A stretch of 64,000 bases of DNA from Polytrichum commune (GCA_950295325.1 OX485803.1:24862001-24926000), one strand, 5' to 3'. Positions 1-12,815 are shown, counted from the stretch's first letter. Notes: generated by a model not told the origin, from the sequence alone. Program-made: numbers and translations.

Positions 1-3000
1 CCCTTTTTGGACATATATTAAAGAAAGTCAACACATCCATTTTTTGGTGCATGGTCGCTTTTTCTTGGTTCATGTTCAATTGCACCTAGTCAGGGGGCCC
101 AAAGAATTTAAAAATGTAATTTCTAGAAATCAGACCATGGAAGTGTGACCATGAAGTGTGACCATGGCGAAATGCCCTTTGACATGGGACAACTTCATGG
201 TCCATGATGTAAACAACCCCTAAGGTTTTCGGGTGCTCAGTTTGTTTTTTTGGTTTATATTTTCTATTCATTAAATTTACATCTTCATTGGAATAGCAAA
301 TGTTTAGTGATAAATTGACCAAAAAAAAATATTAGAATTTGGATCCCCTAATTTACTCGTAGTTATTGAAAGTGCGTGATTGTTGATGCCTTATTTGAAT
401 ACATAAGTAGTCCGGTTGTGTTCGATGTTGAGTGTTTGATGTTGATATAAGGTTGAAGATGTAATCTAGTCTCTTTCTAATATGTCTTTTCATGGTGTTT
501 GTTCTTTGATCCACATCTCACACACCCATCAAATCTAAGTGTCCAATTAAGAAGAGTAGCCCAATCACACCCGCAAACCTCAATGTATTGTTCACTCCGA
601 TAAGGTCCCCAAGCAAACTTTTGCTTGCCCACTTTATACCATTCCAATGCATGAATCGGAAGGTTTGATGTATCTAACTTAGGAGTTTCTTTGGTCTTGG
701 ACCCTCATAAAAATTCACTTTAAATGTCGTTTAGATTGTATACCTACTAAAAGCAAGGGCGCCCCGTGGGAAGCACTAATATGAAAAGAGGTTGGAAAAA
801 AGTGGGAGGATTAATGTTCACAGTTGGAGAATGAAGTTAACTAAAAAGTATGGGGAAAAACTAGGGTTGAAATGCCCTAATGGTCCCTTGTTTGAGTATA
901 ACCAAAAAAACCTAGAGGGCTTCTTTGAGTTTTAGACGTCGATATTTTAAAATCTTTATACAACTAAGAATCTTTTCATTTCTTTTGTCGCTTGTGTGCA
1001 CATGTATCTCTTTGCTCCTCTAATCGCTTGTGTACTCCCCAAATAAAATTAAGCACAAGAAAAAGAAACTCAAAACTTTCTCAAAGTTTTGTTGCCCAAA
1101 ATAGAGCAAAATGACCTCCCTCCCTAGTTGTAACGGGTAACTATTTATTGGTTACCGTTGCTATCTGTAATTGTGATTGGATTCTACTATCTGCAAGACA
1201 AGAGGATCTCCACCTTGAGAGATCTAATAATTCCAAAAGGTAAAGGGGAGTTATCCAATATTTTGGGACTATGGTGCCACACGATGTTTCTCACCTCGTA
1301 TGAAATGACCATTACTTAACAACACTTAACTCATTTAAAATGCAAGGGGGGAAAGCCAGTTAACTGCATGCGTGAGGACTAGTTGAGAAGAACTTCAACT
1401 CTTAGTTCCTACAACTATATAAGGCTCAAGGTTGGGTCGATTGTGAGGCCAGCTAGCATGTTAGTAGTGAGCAATAACATGAAAATAAGTTTCTATTTTC
1501 AAAATACATTCCGTGGCATACATTGTAAGTGTTCTACCCTCCCATTTGTTTGTATGCCTTATCCATATGTACATTTGGATTGTGCCAAGTTTTTGGAGTT
1601 GGAAACCAACATCTTCTAGATTAAATATCTTATCCCAAGGCTTGCTTACAAATTAAGTACAACATCCCCAACTCACTTTTGATTTCCAATTTAAGAAAGG
1701 TTTAAAGATTAAGTCATTCATATGATGTAGTTCATGAGAATTTGACCATGCAACACGTGTCATTGAAGCTAGGGAAATGATAGAATTTAGACTCACCAAT
1801 AAAAATTTATTTAAGTCATAAGGTAAGCACAAATATAGTCCATTTAAAAACTTTAGGATTGTGATTTATACATCTATCTTTACTTTAAGATTCTCATTGG
1901 CCATCTTATTTGTAGACAACAACAAATTATAGTAAACAATAACTCTCCCTTACATATACTACATATGTCATTGCCATCAAATACTTCTCTATACTAATGT
2001 TATTTAATTTGTTGTGTCCAAATAGCATAGTTACCTCCCCAAAAAAATTCATAGCACCTTATTGATTTGCACAAAATCATGTGAAATAACCCCCCCCCCC
2101 ACCCGATGTATATATTGTCAGCCAAATTTTCAATAAGAGTCATGGCTACTAGATTGTAGTGTATGTACTTTGTGTATGATGTGTTGGGTTGTTGGATCCT
2201 AACATATATGTTCCAAAACAACAACAATTCTTGGTCAAAAACTTAAAATTTGCAACAACTAGAGCGTGCTATGGATTTACTTCTCTTACACCGTCTAAGT
2301 AAAGATAGGATTAATGAAATTGACAAAATAAAATTACAAATGATGTTATGTATAAGTTGGGTGCATTCAAATGAAGACCGTGCACATAATACTCCCTTGA
2401 TGCATATGTATAGTTGTCCTCCCTAACAACCTACCAACAATATATGACCAATTTATTGTTTGTAACACAAAGGCCACAATTTTAATTGTTTGAAAGATTG
2501 TGGAAGCTTTCCTTTGTGGCCACACTAGAATACAACCAAGGTGCCAACATAGAATGACATGATATTATGTTTTAACATCCTCCATTGTAATGTGTGCATC
2601 TAATCCTCTTGCAAAGTTGTTGTGTTGGAATTATAACAACAATAATATGTGTTATTGAGTGAAGTTGATATTGGTAGATACTTTGAAAACTATTTCCATT
2701 TAGGATCCTCCTACTATAATGTAAAGATTAGATCTATAAAATTTTCATGCTACATTTCACTTCACATGGTTGCTGTCCAATGTGAATACCTAAAAATTCA
2801 TATAGGGAACACCATTCTTAGTCATTATCTCATAGAGTTTTTTCCAAATTATAGTTGCATTGTGATATCTTTGGATTGTGTATCACAACAATCAACCATC
2901 GATACTACATTTTACTTGTTATCACACCCATGGCATGAGATTATGATTATTCCTTCAAATATTGGCCTTGATCGCATCTTTCGAATGCTTGAACTTCAAA

Positions 3001-3339
3001 CAAGAGTGGTCCTTAAGAACCAAGATACAAGTGATTCATCATTCCAATACCCATCGAATTGAAATGATTGAAGCCCTAAACATGTCATGGTCAACATCAA
3101 AATTTATACACAAACATAATTTTGTTTTGTAGGTGACACCTAACATTTAACCCGGGGATTGCTCCAAAAATCAAAAGTCGCTATCATTATGCAAATTAAA
3201 AAAAATCAACATTTTAAGAACCCAAAAGTTTTTCTTTTTTTTCTTTTTTTCTTTATGAACGCCCCAATAAAACTTCCCAAGAGATTGGAAATGGCTTTTA
3301 AATGAACCTCAAAAGATTATGGTTTGACACCTTAACGCC

Positions 3340-3790
3340 AAGGATTTAATTATCAACATTTTAGTAATTAAGCTTTGTTCAATATTTAATAAGTAATAAG
3401 TTAACTTGCTCAGTTGCTTTGGAAACACCCTCCACAATACTCCCTATGGTTTTGGAAGTCACCTTTAATAAAATTGAAAGGAACCAAAATTCCCCAACTA
3501 GTTGTGAACTTTGGTAACTTTTTAATTCTCGTAGTTTTTTGAGGTGGTTTTAAAAAAATTCTCAAAAATAAAAAATTGTAATGTCGGATTTGAGGGTATA
3601 ATTATCAACATTTTGGTAACTAATAAAGCAACTCACAAAATCTTCAATTTTCTCAAATGCATTACAAATGGCCCTCGCAACTCTTCCCATGGAGTTTGAA
3701 GTGATTTTGAGAAATATAAGTAAGTGGAATTTGTACCCTCAGATCCAAGGGTACAAATATCGACATTTTGGTAACAATTATACTTTCTCA
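3340..3790. repeat. Three diverged direct repeats
   Basis: A block around 'ATCAACATTTTGGTAA', usually preceded by an 'AAGGGTA'-like or 'GAGGGTATA'-like stretch, recurs near 3350, 3605 and 3755. The spacing is uneven (about 250 and 150 bases) and the copies are diverged, so this looks like an old local duplication rather than an active satellite. Confidence 0.45.
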
Positions 3791-5252
3791 CAATTTCTTT
3801 ATTTTTCTTGAATTATTTACAAATGGCAGTAATTTATCAAATTAAGATTGTCACATCATGCCATTCATAGATATTGAGGTAGAGGAACATATTGAACATA
3901 TTAGTAAGAATGAAGAGGAGGGAATGAAGACGATAGGAGTAGTTATGGAGCTTCTATACATGGTTCTATATTGAATGTGACCGTTACTTTGTGGACATTG
4001 AAATGAGCAATTTCTTGTAATACTTCCATCCATGCTCATAAACCTTAATTTTTAAGATTTCAGCAATGCCTCCATCATTTCATTTCTCAAAACTACGTGA
4101 ATTCTATAAATATAGTATAGAGCATGCTCAATGTGTGGAATGTGCTTGCACTTTTTTTAAGAAATAAATGTTGAAGTGATCTTGGATCTTACGAAAATAT
4201 TTTCCAAATCATTTCCAAATCTTTGTGCCAAGCTTGCGGTTGTTGATTTTGGAACTAAAGTAAGGCATTCATTATGTTGATTGCACTTTGTGTGAAATCC
4301 CCACTCATATTATTGTATACAAAGATGTTGTTATTTATGCCAAAATACCCCAATTTTAGGATACTAGTGGGTGTATCTCCAATTATTTTGTCTTCCTCAC
4401 TGCTTAAAAGTTATTACTCATCGCTCACCACTCACATGATAGCACTCCCCGGTGAATCATGCCTCTTATTCCCTGTCTATTTTTGAGAGACATAACACTA
4501 GTACTAGAGCTCCAATCTCTTGTACCTTGGTATTTTGGGTGTTGTTACCTTTTTGATGCGTAACATTTGTCATCCAAGTTGGGTAGACAATCAAAGTCAT
4601 TTTATGAAGCAAGGAAATGAGTTTGTTGCTTTACGATTGTAAGGAGTAGAGTTTCATTTTGTTTTGTTTTAAGAAAGGCAAGGGGGGCACTTTAAGGAAG
4701 GTGCCCTAAATTATCACGACATGCGATGTAGCTTATTGCGGAGGGTGCAAGAGGAGCAACATGCACAAGGGTGACCAGGAGTTGGCCATGTAAATATTTT
4801 CAAAAAGGGGTGGGCGGTCAAAATTTTGAAGTGTGCTTGGAGTGCACAAGCTACATTTGCACACAGGGCTAGCTAGCGTTCAATGCACGTTGACACTCCG
4901 TGTGATACTTGGTAGACCCCATACTTGGATATCGGGTTATTCCCAGTTCAAGGAGAGTACCCAAGTTGATACACGGCCATGCCTCCACATCCAGGTCCGA
5001 GATTGATACATAGCACTGTTGCGACACTCAACCAACTTATTGATACCCATGCCACAATGATATCATGTTTTGGATGTACATGGGTGCTTATTGGACCACA
5101 TGTCACATTCAGGTTCTTATTTGTTCTACTAGTCATATGCTCGGTAGAAAACTTGCTAAATTTTGGTGACTGGACCAACATGTCATCTATAGATTATGGG
5201 TTTCTACAATTGTTTTCCAAGGTTTTTTCAATGATTTAAGTGCTTCCTTTTG

Positions 5253-5283
5253 AGTTTTTTTTTTTTTTTTTTCCCCCCCCCCT
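5253..5283. repeat. T-run followed by C-run
   Basis: A run of about 18 T is followed directly by about 10 C. It is one of many long single-base C or G runs in the transposon-rich half of the window. No function can be inferred from the sequence. Confidence 0.7.
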
Positions 5284-7458
5284 TTAATATACTAAGACTT
5301 GTCAAGCTTTTGAATTAAGTCCTAGGACTCTTTGGTTTTTGGTATTGTTTCCATACATGGTGTGGGACACCTTGGCAATAGGTATAGATACCTTTGCGCC
5401 TAGTGACAACGCCTCTCCTTCCATGGTTAACCATTTTTCTATCTTCCCGACAACTGCGACAATTGAGGAAATTTTGGACAAATTGCTCAAACGGAAGATT
5501 CAGGAATACTATGAAGGTAAGTTGATCGATGACCACAATCGGTTTGTGATGTTAGAACTAAATTATTAGAAACTCATGACTTATATAGAGCAGCTTCATA
5601 CATATGGCTAGATTTCCCAAGATTAGAGTCTTGTTTATTGGAAACAATGCAAGAAGCTAAAGAATGATGAATTTGTTGACACCTCAATGAAACTTTAAAA
5701 TTTCAAAGAACACTCTAAAATGACAATTTTGGTGTGTGTGGCTTAGATTCAAAAGTTTCTTGTTGCAAGTCACATTTGTGGGATAACTGGGTCAACACAA
5801 CCTCCACTTATTTGGAGATCAATGTGGCCCAATATTGAGACATGCTAGTAGAAGAGGTACAAGTTGATGGGAAGGACCCATTGGATTGGCAACATTGAAT
5901 TGCAACTCTTATCCATTCTCATAGGTGTGTAAATCTAGAGATGGATGCACATAACAAGCTCTGCCTTCTTATCATAGAGAGTTTGTGGAAGAGTATGCCA
6001 AGGAGACCAATATTTGTGCTCCCAAATTACTCAATTTCCTATCTCCATTGGTAATAAAGTGGAAATGCTTCTTGTAAGGCTCCAAAAAAATGTTAAAAAC
6101 AAAGTCCCAATGGATCCAAAAGGAGATGGTGGTCCTTGGGAAGACATCTAGGGCCTCATTCACTATGTAGTCACCATTGACACCGCTTATACTCAAGCCA
6201 CAAAATGGAAGAGAGGACATCAAGCCTCGATATGCAAATGAAAAGTTATTATTAACATTGGTTGAATGGAATGGATTCATAAAATCCTCCATGAAAAATG
6301 GGTCACATGTCCAAGTTTACCTCACAAAAATGAAAAAATGAAAAGAATATTTTGTTTAAAAAAATATTCATGTAGATTACACACAATTTAGATCCTATGA
6401 GGTCCTAGAATTGACTCGAACTTATTCAAATGTTCACTATTCAAATGAATTGCACATCAATCATAATTTAATGAAACTCAACAAAAATACCCATTTCATT
6501 ATTTCATAACATTTAACATGTTTACCCATGGATGTCTTAACTATTATCAATTTTCATTCAAAGGAACGTTTCTCTACATATCATCCTTAAATAACCATAA
6601 TTAGCTCTCGTTTTTGATACATTGCACACCTCCGTGTGTTTAGAAAACCAAGTTTTTTTCTGACACGAAACCATATTATTTTGATTTGTGAGGAAATTAA
6701 TATAATTTTAAATTAAAGAAATTCTTGCAAAAAATTCACCAAGTTCATTGAGAGCACCAAACATATGGATGTGATCTTTGGAACGATATCAACAAGTTTG
6801 CTCCACAAAGTTTATGCTTTTCTAGCCTTGGAATCTTCAGTCAAATAGCACATGAACAACATGTGTTACTGTGTGCAACAGGCTTGGCCTTTTAGGGGTT
6901 AAACCTGAAGCCTCCTAGAGACCATCTCTAGGCCAATTCATGGCCAAGTGTGTGCTTTTGTTATGAACTTCATTGCTTAGCTAATTAAAGTGTTCAAATT
7001 TTCCTCTAATTAAATCTTATTGATTTATTAAGTGCAATTTTCTTTTATCTTTGTGAATGCCTTAATGCAATTGAGAATTATGGTCACATATGCGACCCAA
7101 GCGCCTTTTGATGCAAATTACATCAAGTGTAAATTGATTATGAATGTCACGACTCACTTATGATTAGTATATGTTTGATTTATTCCTTGACATACGATAG
7201 CATCCTAAGTAAAGTTGCAAACTAATTCAAGAAAAAAACACATCCATCAAAACCTGATGGACTTACTACATCAATGAACGGAGAAAGGGAATTGTCGTGT
7301 ATGAACATACTTCTCATCCATTCAACATACACCTCTTGAAATAACATGCAACATGGAAGTTATTGTCTTCAGTTGGGCTGACATTGGATTTCAATTTGAA
7401 GACCTTAAAAGTAGTTTAACCCAAGTCATTTGACATGGATTGGCCACAAACTTATAGG

Positions 7459-7867
7459 ACTACACTAAATAGGTAGATTAGTGTTGGAAACACTAATAGT
7501 CGATGAAAACGCTAAATGTCAATTGTCTTCGTAGTGTTAGAACACTAAATGTCAACTCTAACACTATTTGTACCAATTAGTAACTTTGAATATTTACAAA
7601 AGCGCATTTAGTGTTAGATGACATTTTTTGTAGATCTTCAAATGAAGAATTGGAGGTAGAATATGTGAGCCTCATAGAAAATGTAATATGCTAGGAATTT
7701 GATATTACAAAATTTAAACTTAATGGAACTCAACTTTGACAATGCAAAATAAAGACAAAGGAAATTGCAACACTAATTGTACTTTCAAGTGACATTTAGT
7801 GTTTTGGGTAACTATTGGCTCTAACACTAATCTTCATCTAACACTAATCTACCTATTTAGTGTAGTG
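7459..7867. mobile_element. Foldback MITE, CACTAC-like group, copy 1
   Basis: The left end CTACACTAAATAGGTAGATT is repeated inverted at the right end, a perfect match of about 26 bases closing with GTGTAGTG. The interior carries further 'AACACTAAAT' and 'ATTTAGTGTT' repeats in both orientations, so the element can fold back on itself. There is no transposase frame. The other copies start CACTACAC or CTACACT, which resembles CACTA-type ends. No clear target-site duplication is seen. Confidence 0.65.
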
Positions 7868-8265
7868 GGCTTGATTTCAAGGTTTCCACAGAAGAGCATT
7901 GACTACAACTATTGAAACGACAAAGTCACATATGGAAAATTATACAAACTTTCATCCAAAAGTTGGCAATATCATCCAACTTTTGATGGCATGAGGAACA
8001 TTACTGACTATTTCATCCACAAATTCATGAAACAATCTCATTATATTCTATAGTATATTTTCAGAACCGCAAATCACCGGCACATAACCGGATTAAATCA
8101 CCACTATAGGGAGTCAAGTTTTTATTCATGTTGGATGGAGGAGACTTAAGCTCACATGCATTAATTTCCCTTCGTCCATCCCTTGTACATCCACCTCCAT
8201 TCATCCAAAATAGGTGTATATTGCATGCACTAAAAGAGGAGGCCTCTAAGTTAACATCTAACTTG
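7868..8265. other. Intergenic, nothing recognised
   Basis: AT-rich sequence between two MITEs with no coding frame, RNA gene or repeat that I can support. Confidence 0.5.
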
Positions 8266-8635
8266 GAGCAAGCCCAATCATGCCTGCATCTGCATCCGCA
8301 TCCGGAAACAGAAAGTGGCCTCTGTCCGGGATGCGAGATGCAGATGCAGGGAGGCCTCCCACTCGTCAGTAAATTCCCCCTCTACCCAAATACAGAAGGT
8401 TAAACCCTAGTCTCACATGTACCTCGTCTCATTTGTCATTATACTAAAATGGGCTTGTCTCATGTGGATAGCAGGGACCCTGCATAACTGAGGGTTATGC
8501 AGGCAGATGGTTGGACATTATTAATTTCATCCCCGATTTGCAAGAATGGCGTGGGCCCGGGCCCTGCACCTGCATCTGCATCTTGGATGAAAAAGAGCAG
8601 ATGCAGATGCAGGTGCCATGCCACTGGCCTTGCCC
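8266..8635. mobile_element. Harbinger-like MITE, GAGCAAGCCC group, copy 1
   Basis: The left end is GAGCAAGCCCAATCATGCC and the right end GGCCTTGCCC, followed by TTA. Sub-terminal blocks of 'TGCATCTGCATCCG' on the left and 'GCAGATGCAGATGCAG' on the right are inverted relative to each other. The same ends and blocks occur at 28,496-28,854 and 37,199-37,971 with matching TAA flanks. It has no protein-coding capacity and is probably a PIF/Harbinger-type non-autonomous element. Confidence 0.6.
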
Positions 8636-9069
8636 TTAGTCCTCTCCTCCAAAAGCGCGAGGGGGTTGGATTTGATGCCCCGGTGTCCCCGCTAACGAGG
8701 GGGTCCAAATCTCCTTGGCGGCTACTCAAATGCGTGCAATAATTAGTAAACTCGACCCCTAGAGAATTTGACTTTGGAGTGGCTCCTTTTTGAAGGACCG
8801 ATCTCCACAACACCCTCTCGATCTATCCAAGATATCCCCACAAAGTACTTGAAGATGTTGTATCTTGAGTGGGGAGTGGTCACATTGGGAGAATCTCATT
8901 CATCACTCCACCCACATTTCCCAAAACTTTTGAGCCTTTTTCTCTTGAAACTATGATGGGGCATGCATGCATCATCATCAAACAAACAAAGATATGATCC
9001 CCTTTCGAGTCGCTTTTTCCCCGATCCTACTCCACTTCACTTGCCCGAGTTAACGGATGTAAACTCAAA

Positions 9070-9102
9070 ACTCCATCCATCCATCCATCCATCCATCCAT
9101 CC
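9070..9102. repeat. (ATCC)n microsatellite
   Basis: About eight tandem ATCC units, followed by a T/C-rich tract to about 9150. The open frame that crosses it encodes a repetitive His-Pro-Ser string and is not a gene. Confidence 0.85.
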
Positions 9103-9419
9103 TTGCTTCCGTCCGTTCCTTCTTCCTTCTTCATCAAGCACGATTCTCCCTCCTTGGGCATTAAGTTGAAACTGACCGGCAAATAATCACCTCCGAGACT
9201 TTGTGCCTATTTAAAGACAATCCCTTGGCCCTAGGCTTGCTTCTCATTCCCGAACTCTTAAGAGGTGTTAAAGTTTGGTATCGGATTAGGTAAACAAATG
9301 AATGATAAATATATAACAAACGTCGGGCAATCCAACGTGAATTTGAACCCGTTGATTTTACGATGTTCAGGAGTCTTCTTGGTGTAGGGTGGGGTGTACT
9401 GCCTACCTTGCAGTGGGTG

Positions 9420-9565
9420 GGCTCTTGGCTTCTTGCCTACCTAGCTAGTTTTTTCTTGTCAAGTAGAGAGAAGATTTCTCAACGGAGATCGAACCACCAA
9501 CCACTCCATTCGGAAATGGGTACCTCTCCACTATCACCCGGTAGTATAAGATCATCTTGGACATG
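9420..9565 (-). mobile_element. Degraded tRNA-derived SINE, copy 2
   Basis: Read on the minus strand, this shares a block with the better-preserved SINE at 11,083-11,268: 'CTACCGGGTGATAGTGGAGA', then a TGGTTCGATCTC block resembling a Pol III B box, then a block matching 'CTCTACTTGAC'. The A-box-like stretch is TGATAGTGGAGAGG. The 3' part is degraded and no duplication is visible, so the limits are approximate. Confidence 0.5.
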
Positions 9566-9867
9566 TAAAGGAATCATCTGGTGCGCTGGATGTAAATGTA
9601 TTTTTTGACAAGAAGAAACAAATGTTTGTCAAATCAGTTATGGAGTTTGGAGCGATATTATCCATGTTGGTATGGCCCACTACAACCAATTCATAAATTT
9701 GTTGAGTCTAGGAGTGCAAAAAACGAGGTTGTCATTCACAAGAAATTTGTTCACATTTGGTGTAGTGGTGAGTTGTTAAGATTCGTTAATGTAGCGGAAG
9801 TTCACCCCACCCCCCCCCCCCTTTTGCTACCAACCTTGTTGAGCTACCCTCTTAAAATTTTGACTAA

Positions 9868-10384
9868 GAGCATCCTCAGTCGGTCTAGGTAAAGCTCACT
9901 GCAAACCAAAATCTATCTTTTGACTGACCTAAAATTAGAAACTGAAATTACCATCATTAGAAGCACACCTAAATAAACGTGAGATATTTCTCAAGAAAAA
10001 AGAATTGTAAAAATTTGACGTAGGTGAAATCCCTCATTGAAAACACCACATTTTCAAAATTTAGAGGGAGTGCACCAAATCTTGCTTTAAAATGGAAAGA
10101 TCCTCCCACACTCCCTCCAAATTTCAAAAATTTGGAGGGAGTGTGGGAGGATCTTTCCATTTTAAAGCAAGATTTGGTGCACTCCCTCTAAATTTTGAAA
10201 ATGTGGTGTTTTCAATGAGGGATTTCACCTACGTCAAATTTTTACAATTCTTTTTTCTTGAGAAATATCTCACGTTTATTTAGGTGTGCTTCTAATGATG
10301 GTAATTTCAGTTTCTAATTTTAGGTCAGTCAAAAGATAGGTTTTGGTTTGCAGTGAGCTTTACCTAGACCGACTGAGGATGCTC
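9868..10384. mobile_element. Near-perfect foldback MITE with TAA duplication
   Basis: The two halves of this 517-base element are inverted copies of each other, with arms of about 255 bases meeting near 10,130 with almost no loop. The few differences I see include one base in the ACTCCCTCCAAATTT block. The ends are GAGCATCCTCAGTCGGTCTA and its complement, flanked on both sides by TAA (9865-9867 and 10,385-10,387). That fits a PIF/Harbinger Tourist-like MITE. The near identity of the arms suggests recent formation or repair by template switching. The identical 63-codon frames on opposite strands are a product of the symmetry. Confidence 0.85.
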
Positions 10385-11082
10385 TAAGGGGTGGCCTTTC
10401 TCTCCTTTTGGTTTTATGGATTCACTTCGATTCTTCCCAAAAGTAGAAAAATCAAAGAGATCACTTGGAGATCGGTCGCTTTGTCTCAAGAGATTTGGAC
10501 ATCATCAACAAAGATATGATATGGCACCTATATGTTTTCATCGAACATCTATTGAGGAGGGTTACGGTAAAAACATGCCTCATATAAGTTGGTTATTGAG
10601 CTCACAAGACTAAATGAACGTATTTCATCCCAATTTTAAAATACTAGGTGGCTAAAATAGGCATATTTGGGCTCTACAATAGTAATAAGTGTTTCCACCC
10701 TCCCCCTCAAAAGCTATTGTGAACATTCACCCAATACGATCCCCTCCGAGCTACTCTATTGATCTTACTCTACAAGCAAACGTTTTAGGTTCAAAACTTC
10801 ATCCTCTTATGTTTCTCATCCATCCCTCCCCCCCCCCCTCCTTTGCCAAGCATGATTCTCACACTTTGGGAATTGAATAAAAATTGGTCAAAAATAGAGT
10901 CACACCTGGTAATCAATATTGTTCCTATCTTGGAGACAATCCCATGAAACAAGGCCATTTAATATCTATTCTCATCCTCAACACCAACTTAAAAAGTGCC
11001 AATGATTTCACCACACCTTTGGGTGTACAATCCCTTCCCTTGGAGATCAAAGTAACTTTGACCGCATCTCTCACTCACTACA
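10385..11082. other. Intergenic, nothing recognised
   Basis: Contains a C-run near 10,829-10,838 and T/C-rich stretches. No gene, RNA or clear repeat is supported. Confidence 0.5.
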
Positions 11083-11268
11083 TTTTTATTTTATTTTATT
11101 TTATTTTTGAGACAAAAGGCCGACATGCCAACGCCAAAGCACAGGAGGCAGTTGACCATCTGGCAAGTTTTCTGTCAAGTAGAGAGGAGATTTCACACCG
11201 CCAACCTCTTCCTTGAGATTTGGGTATCTCTCCACCATCACCCGGTAGTTTAAGGTGATCTCGGACCA
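11083..11268 (-). mobile_element. tRNA-derived SINE with 11-bp target-site duplication
   Basis: On the minus strand the element starts near GGTCCGAGATCACC and has an A-box-like TGATGGTGGAGAG. The B-box-like position reads GGTTGGCGGTGTGA here, while the relative near 9.5 kb still has GGTTCGATCTC. It ends in an (AAAAT)n tail, seen as TTTTA repeats at about 11,083-11,108 on the plus strand. A direct repeat CACTCACTACA flanks it exactly (11,072-11,082 and 11,269-11,279). Poly-A-type tail plus 11-bp duplication is the signature of retroposition by a LINE. Confidence 0.75.
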
Positions 11269-11279
11269 CACTCACTACA

Positions 11280-12269
11280 CTTTCACTTATCCTAATTAGT
11301 GAGGGTGGTACTAATTCCCAAAGCACATCCCATTTTACCAAATCTTAAAGTTACTGAGGGTTGAAATTTGTACTAAGTGAAATTCATGAAGACATTCTCT
11401 TTTACCATAGATTTTAAGAAACTTAATGTGTGCTCTAAGGTGTGTGGAGAGTGATTAGTTTTTTTTAAATATGAAAACGCATGCTTGTTAATGAACGGTG
11501 CCAAGTGTTGGTACTTTTAGTGAATAGGGATGCTATGAATAGCATTTTAAATTAATAACATTGGGTTGAACCATGCTTCCTAAATCTTTTGGCCATACTA
11601 ATTTCATAGTGTACCATCTTCACTAGTTTTCCACATTCACTATTAGCCCTCACTCACTAGATGGGATAATTATTGTAGCAGTAAGTTACCCTTTTCCAAA
11701 TTTTCAAGAGAGGAGTGTTGGCTACGATCATCAGTGTGACGAAGCCACATATGCATGATTATAGAATTTTCATCCAAATTTGTACATATTCATTTAAAAG
11801 TTGGTGATTCATGTGTTTAGGTATTCTTTGACAATTTCATCTATTAAAAAAGACATGAGAAATATTGAAAATGATTCTATTACCTTATTTTAAGAATATC
11901 AAAATCACAAGTTGCTAGTAGTTCCATGGGTTTCTTGTTTTGATATGAATACTTCACCCCTAGCTTCCCAAGCAACCCAGTTTGAATCGATAGATGAAGT
12001 CTACATCCAAAACCAGACTCAATCATTTGCTTTCGAGTATCCCTTTTAGTGATAAGTATTGAAGATCTCAACTTGATTTTCTATATTTGAGTATTCAACA
12101 CAACAACAAAGGTCATCATGAAAAGAAATCCAATTAAAATAACTTTTTGCTACTACTTTTATGCCTTTGACCCAAAAAATTATGGTTTTAATATATTGGA
12201 GCATTTTTTTAATCCACTTTACCATGCTTGCACCCTTGTTCCAAGTGGAATATAAAAAACCACAACTTA
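11280..12269. other. Intergenic, nothing recognised
   Basis: AT-rich DNA without a supported gene or repeat. Short frames on both strands show no domain. Confidence 0.5.
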
Positions 12270-12815
12270 CAGTCATCTCTTGCTTGAATACGCACCCGTT
12301 TAAGTCGGCATCCGCGTTAAGTGCGCGATTTTTTTTGACAAAAATCAGGGTTCATTTGTTGAGAATGCATAATTTCATACACTTAAAATTCAATGTTAGT
12401 TTGTTATCGTTTCGCTGAAACGTCTCAAACGATCATCGCAATTCACCATACATATGTCCAACTTCCGTTTAGGGTTTTGGCATCACTAGACATTAACGCC
12501 GTTTGTTTCAATATGTACTCCCGATTGTTCCAGACTTTCCAGATGGCGCCTTCACCGACTTCATACTCCCGCCCCAGCGCCCGCTTGCTCAGCGTGTTCA
12601 GCTTGCTCAACTTCACAATGACGACACATCGTTGGACTTCGGTCAAGCAAGTTGCCTCGTATTTCATCAGTTTCCCGTTGCAATTCATTGAATTAGAGGG
12701 TCTAAAAAGCAATATACCAACTAAAGTACGCATCTACCAACTAAGTGTGCACCAACGGCTCCGGTTCAAAGTGCGTAGTTAAGCGGGAGATTAATGTAAT
12801 AAGAACGTACAATGA
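12270..12815 (-). mobile_element. Deletion derivative of a pogo/Tigger-like DNA transposon
   Basis: The minus frame at 12,443-12,733 holds a helix-turn-helix of the CENP-B N-terminal (pogo/Tigger) type. Supporting residues are LTEVQRCVVIVKLSK, then SKRALGREYEVGEGAI, then a conserved-looking NREYIL. That pattern (basal helix, 'S-x-R-A-L-a-R-E-f-x-V-g-e-g-x-I-x-K') is typical of the DNA-binding end of these transposases. The DDE catalytic domain is absent. The flanks, about 100 bases on each side, have related GCGCACTTAA-like and GTGCGTAGTTAAGCGG-like ends, suggesting a roughly 0.55-kb internally deleted copy. Exact ends are uncertain. Confidence 0.5.
12443..12733 (-). pseudogene. Transposase HTH fragment (CENP-B N-terminal type)
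   Basis: A 96-codon open frame, of which roughly residues 24-75 match the helix-turn-helix pattern found at the N-terminus of pogo/Tigger transposases and CENP-B-like proteins. Nothing resembling the downstream DDE domain follows within the surrounding 500 bases. It is best read as the surviving N-terminus of a transposase rather than a host gene. A domesticated DNA-binding peptide cannot be excluded from sequence alone. Confidence 0.5.

Larger units (their letters stand above)
1..7456. other. AT-rich intergenic DNA, no gene recognised
   Basis: Both strands show only short open frames with no recognisable domain. The longest, at 2649-3062 on the plus strand (137 codons), is rich in Ile, Tyr and Ser, as expected of AT-rich chance frames, and no family is recognised in it. 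The stretch contains a diverged repeat around 'ATCAACATTTTGGTAA' near 3350, 3605 and 3755. It also has a C-run at about 2091-2101 and a T-run followed by a C-run at about 5258-5282. No RNA gene is seen. Confidence 0.6.

Noticed and set aside
2649-3062. 137-codon plus-strand frame, the longest in the first 10 kb
   Set aside because: The composition is that of AT-rich chance DNA, no domain is recognised, and no joining exons are visible.
9969-10283. Two identical 63-codon frames on opposite strands
   Set aside because: They are produced by the perfect symmetry of the foldback element and have no domain.
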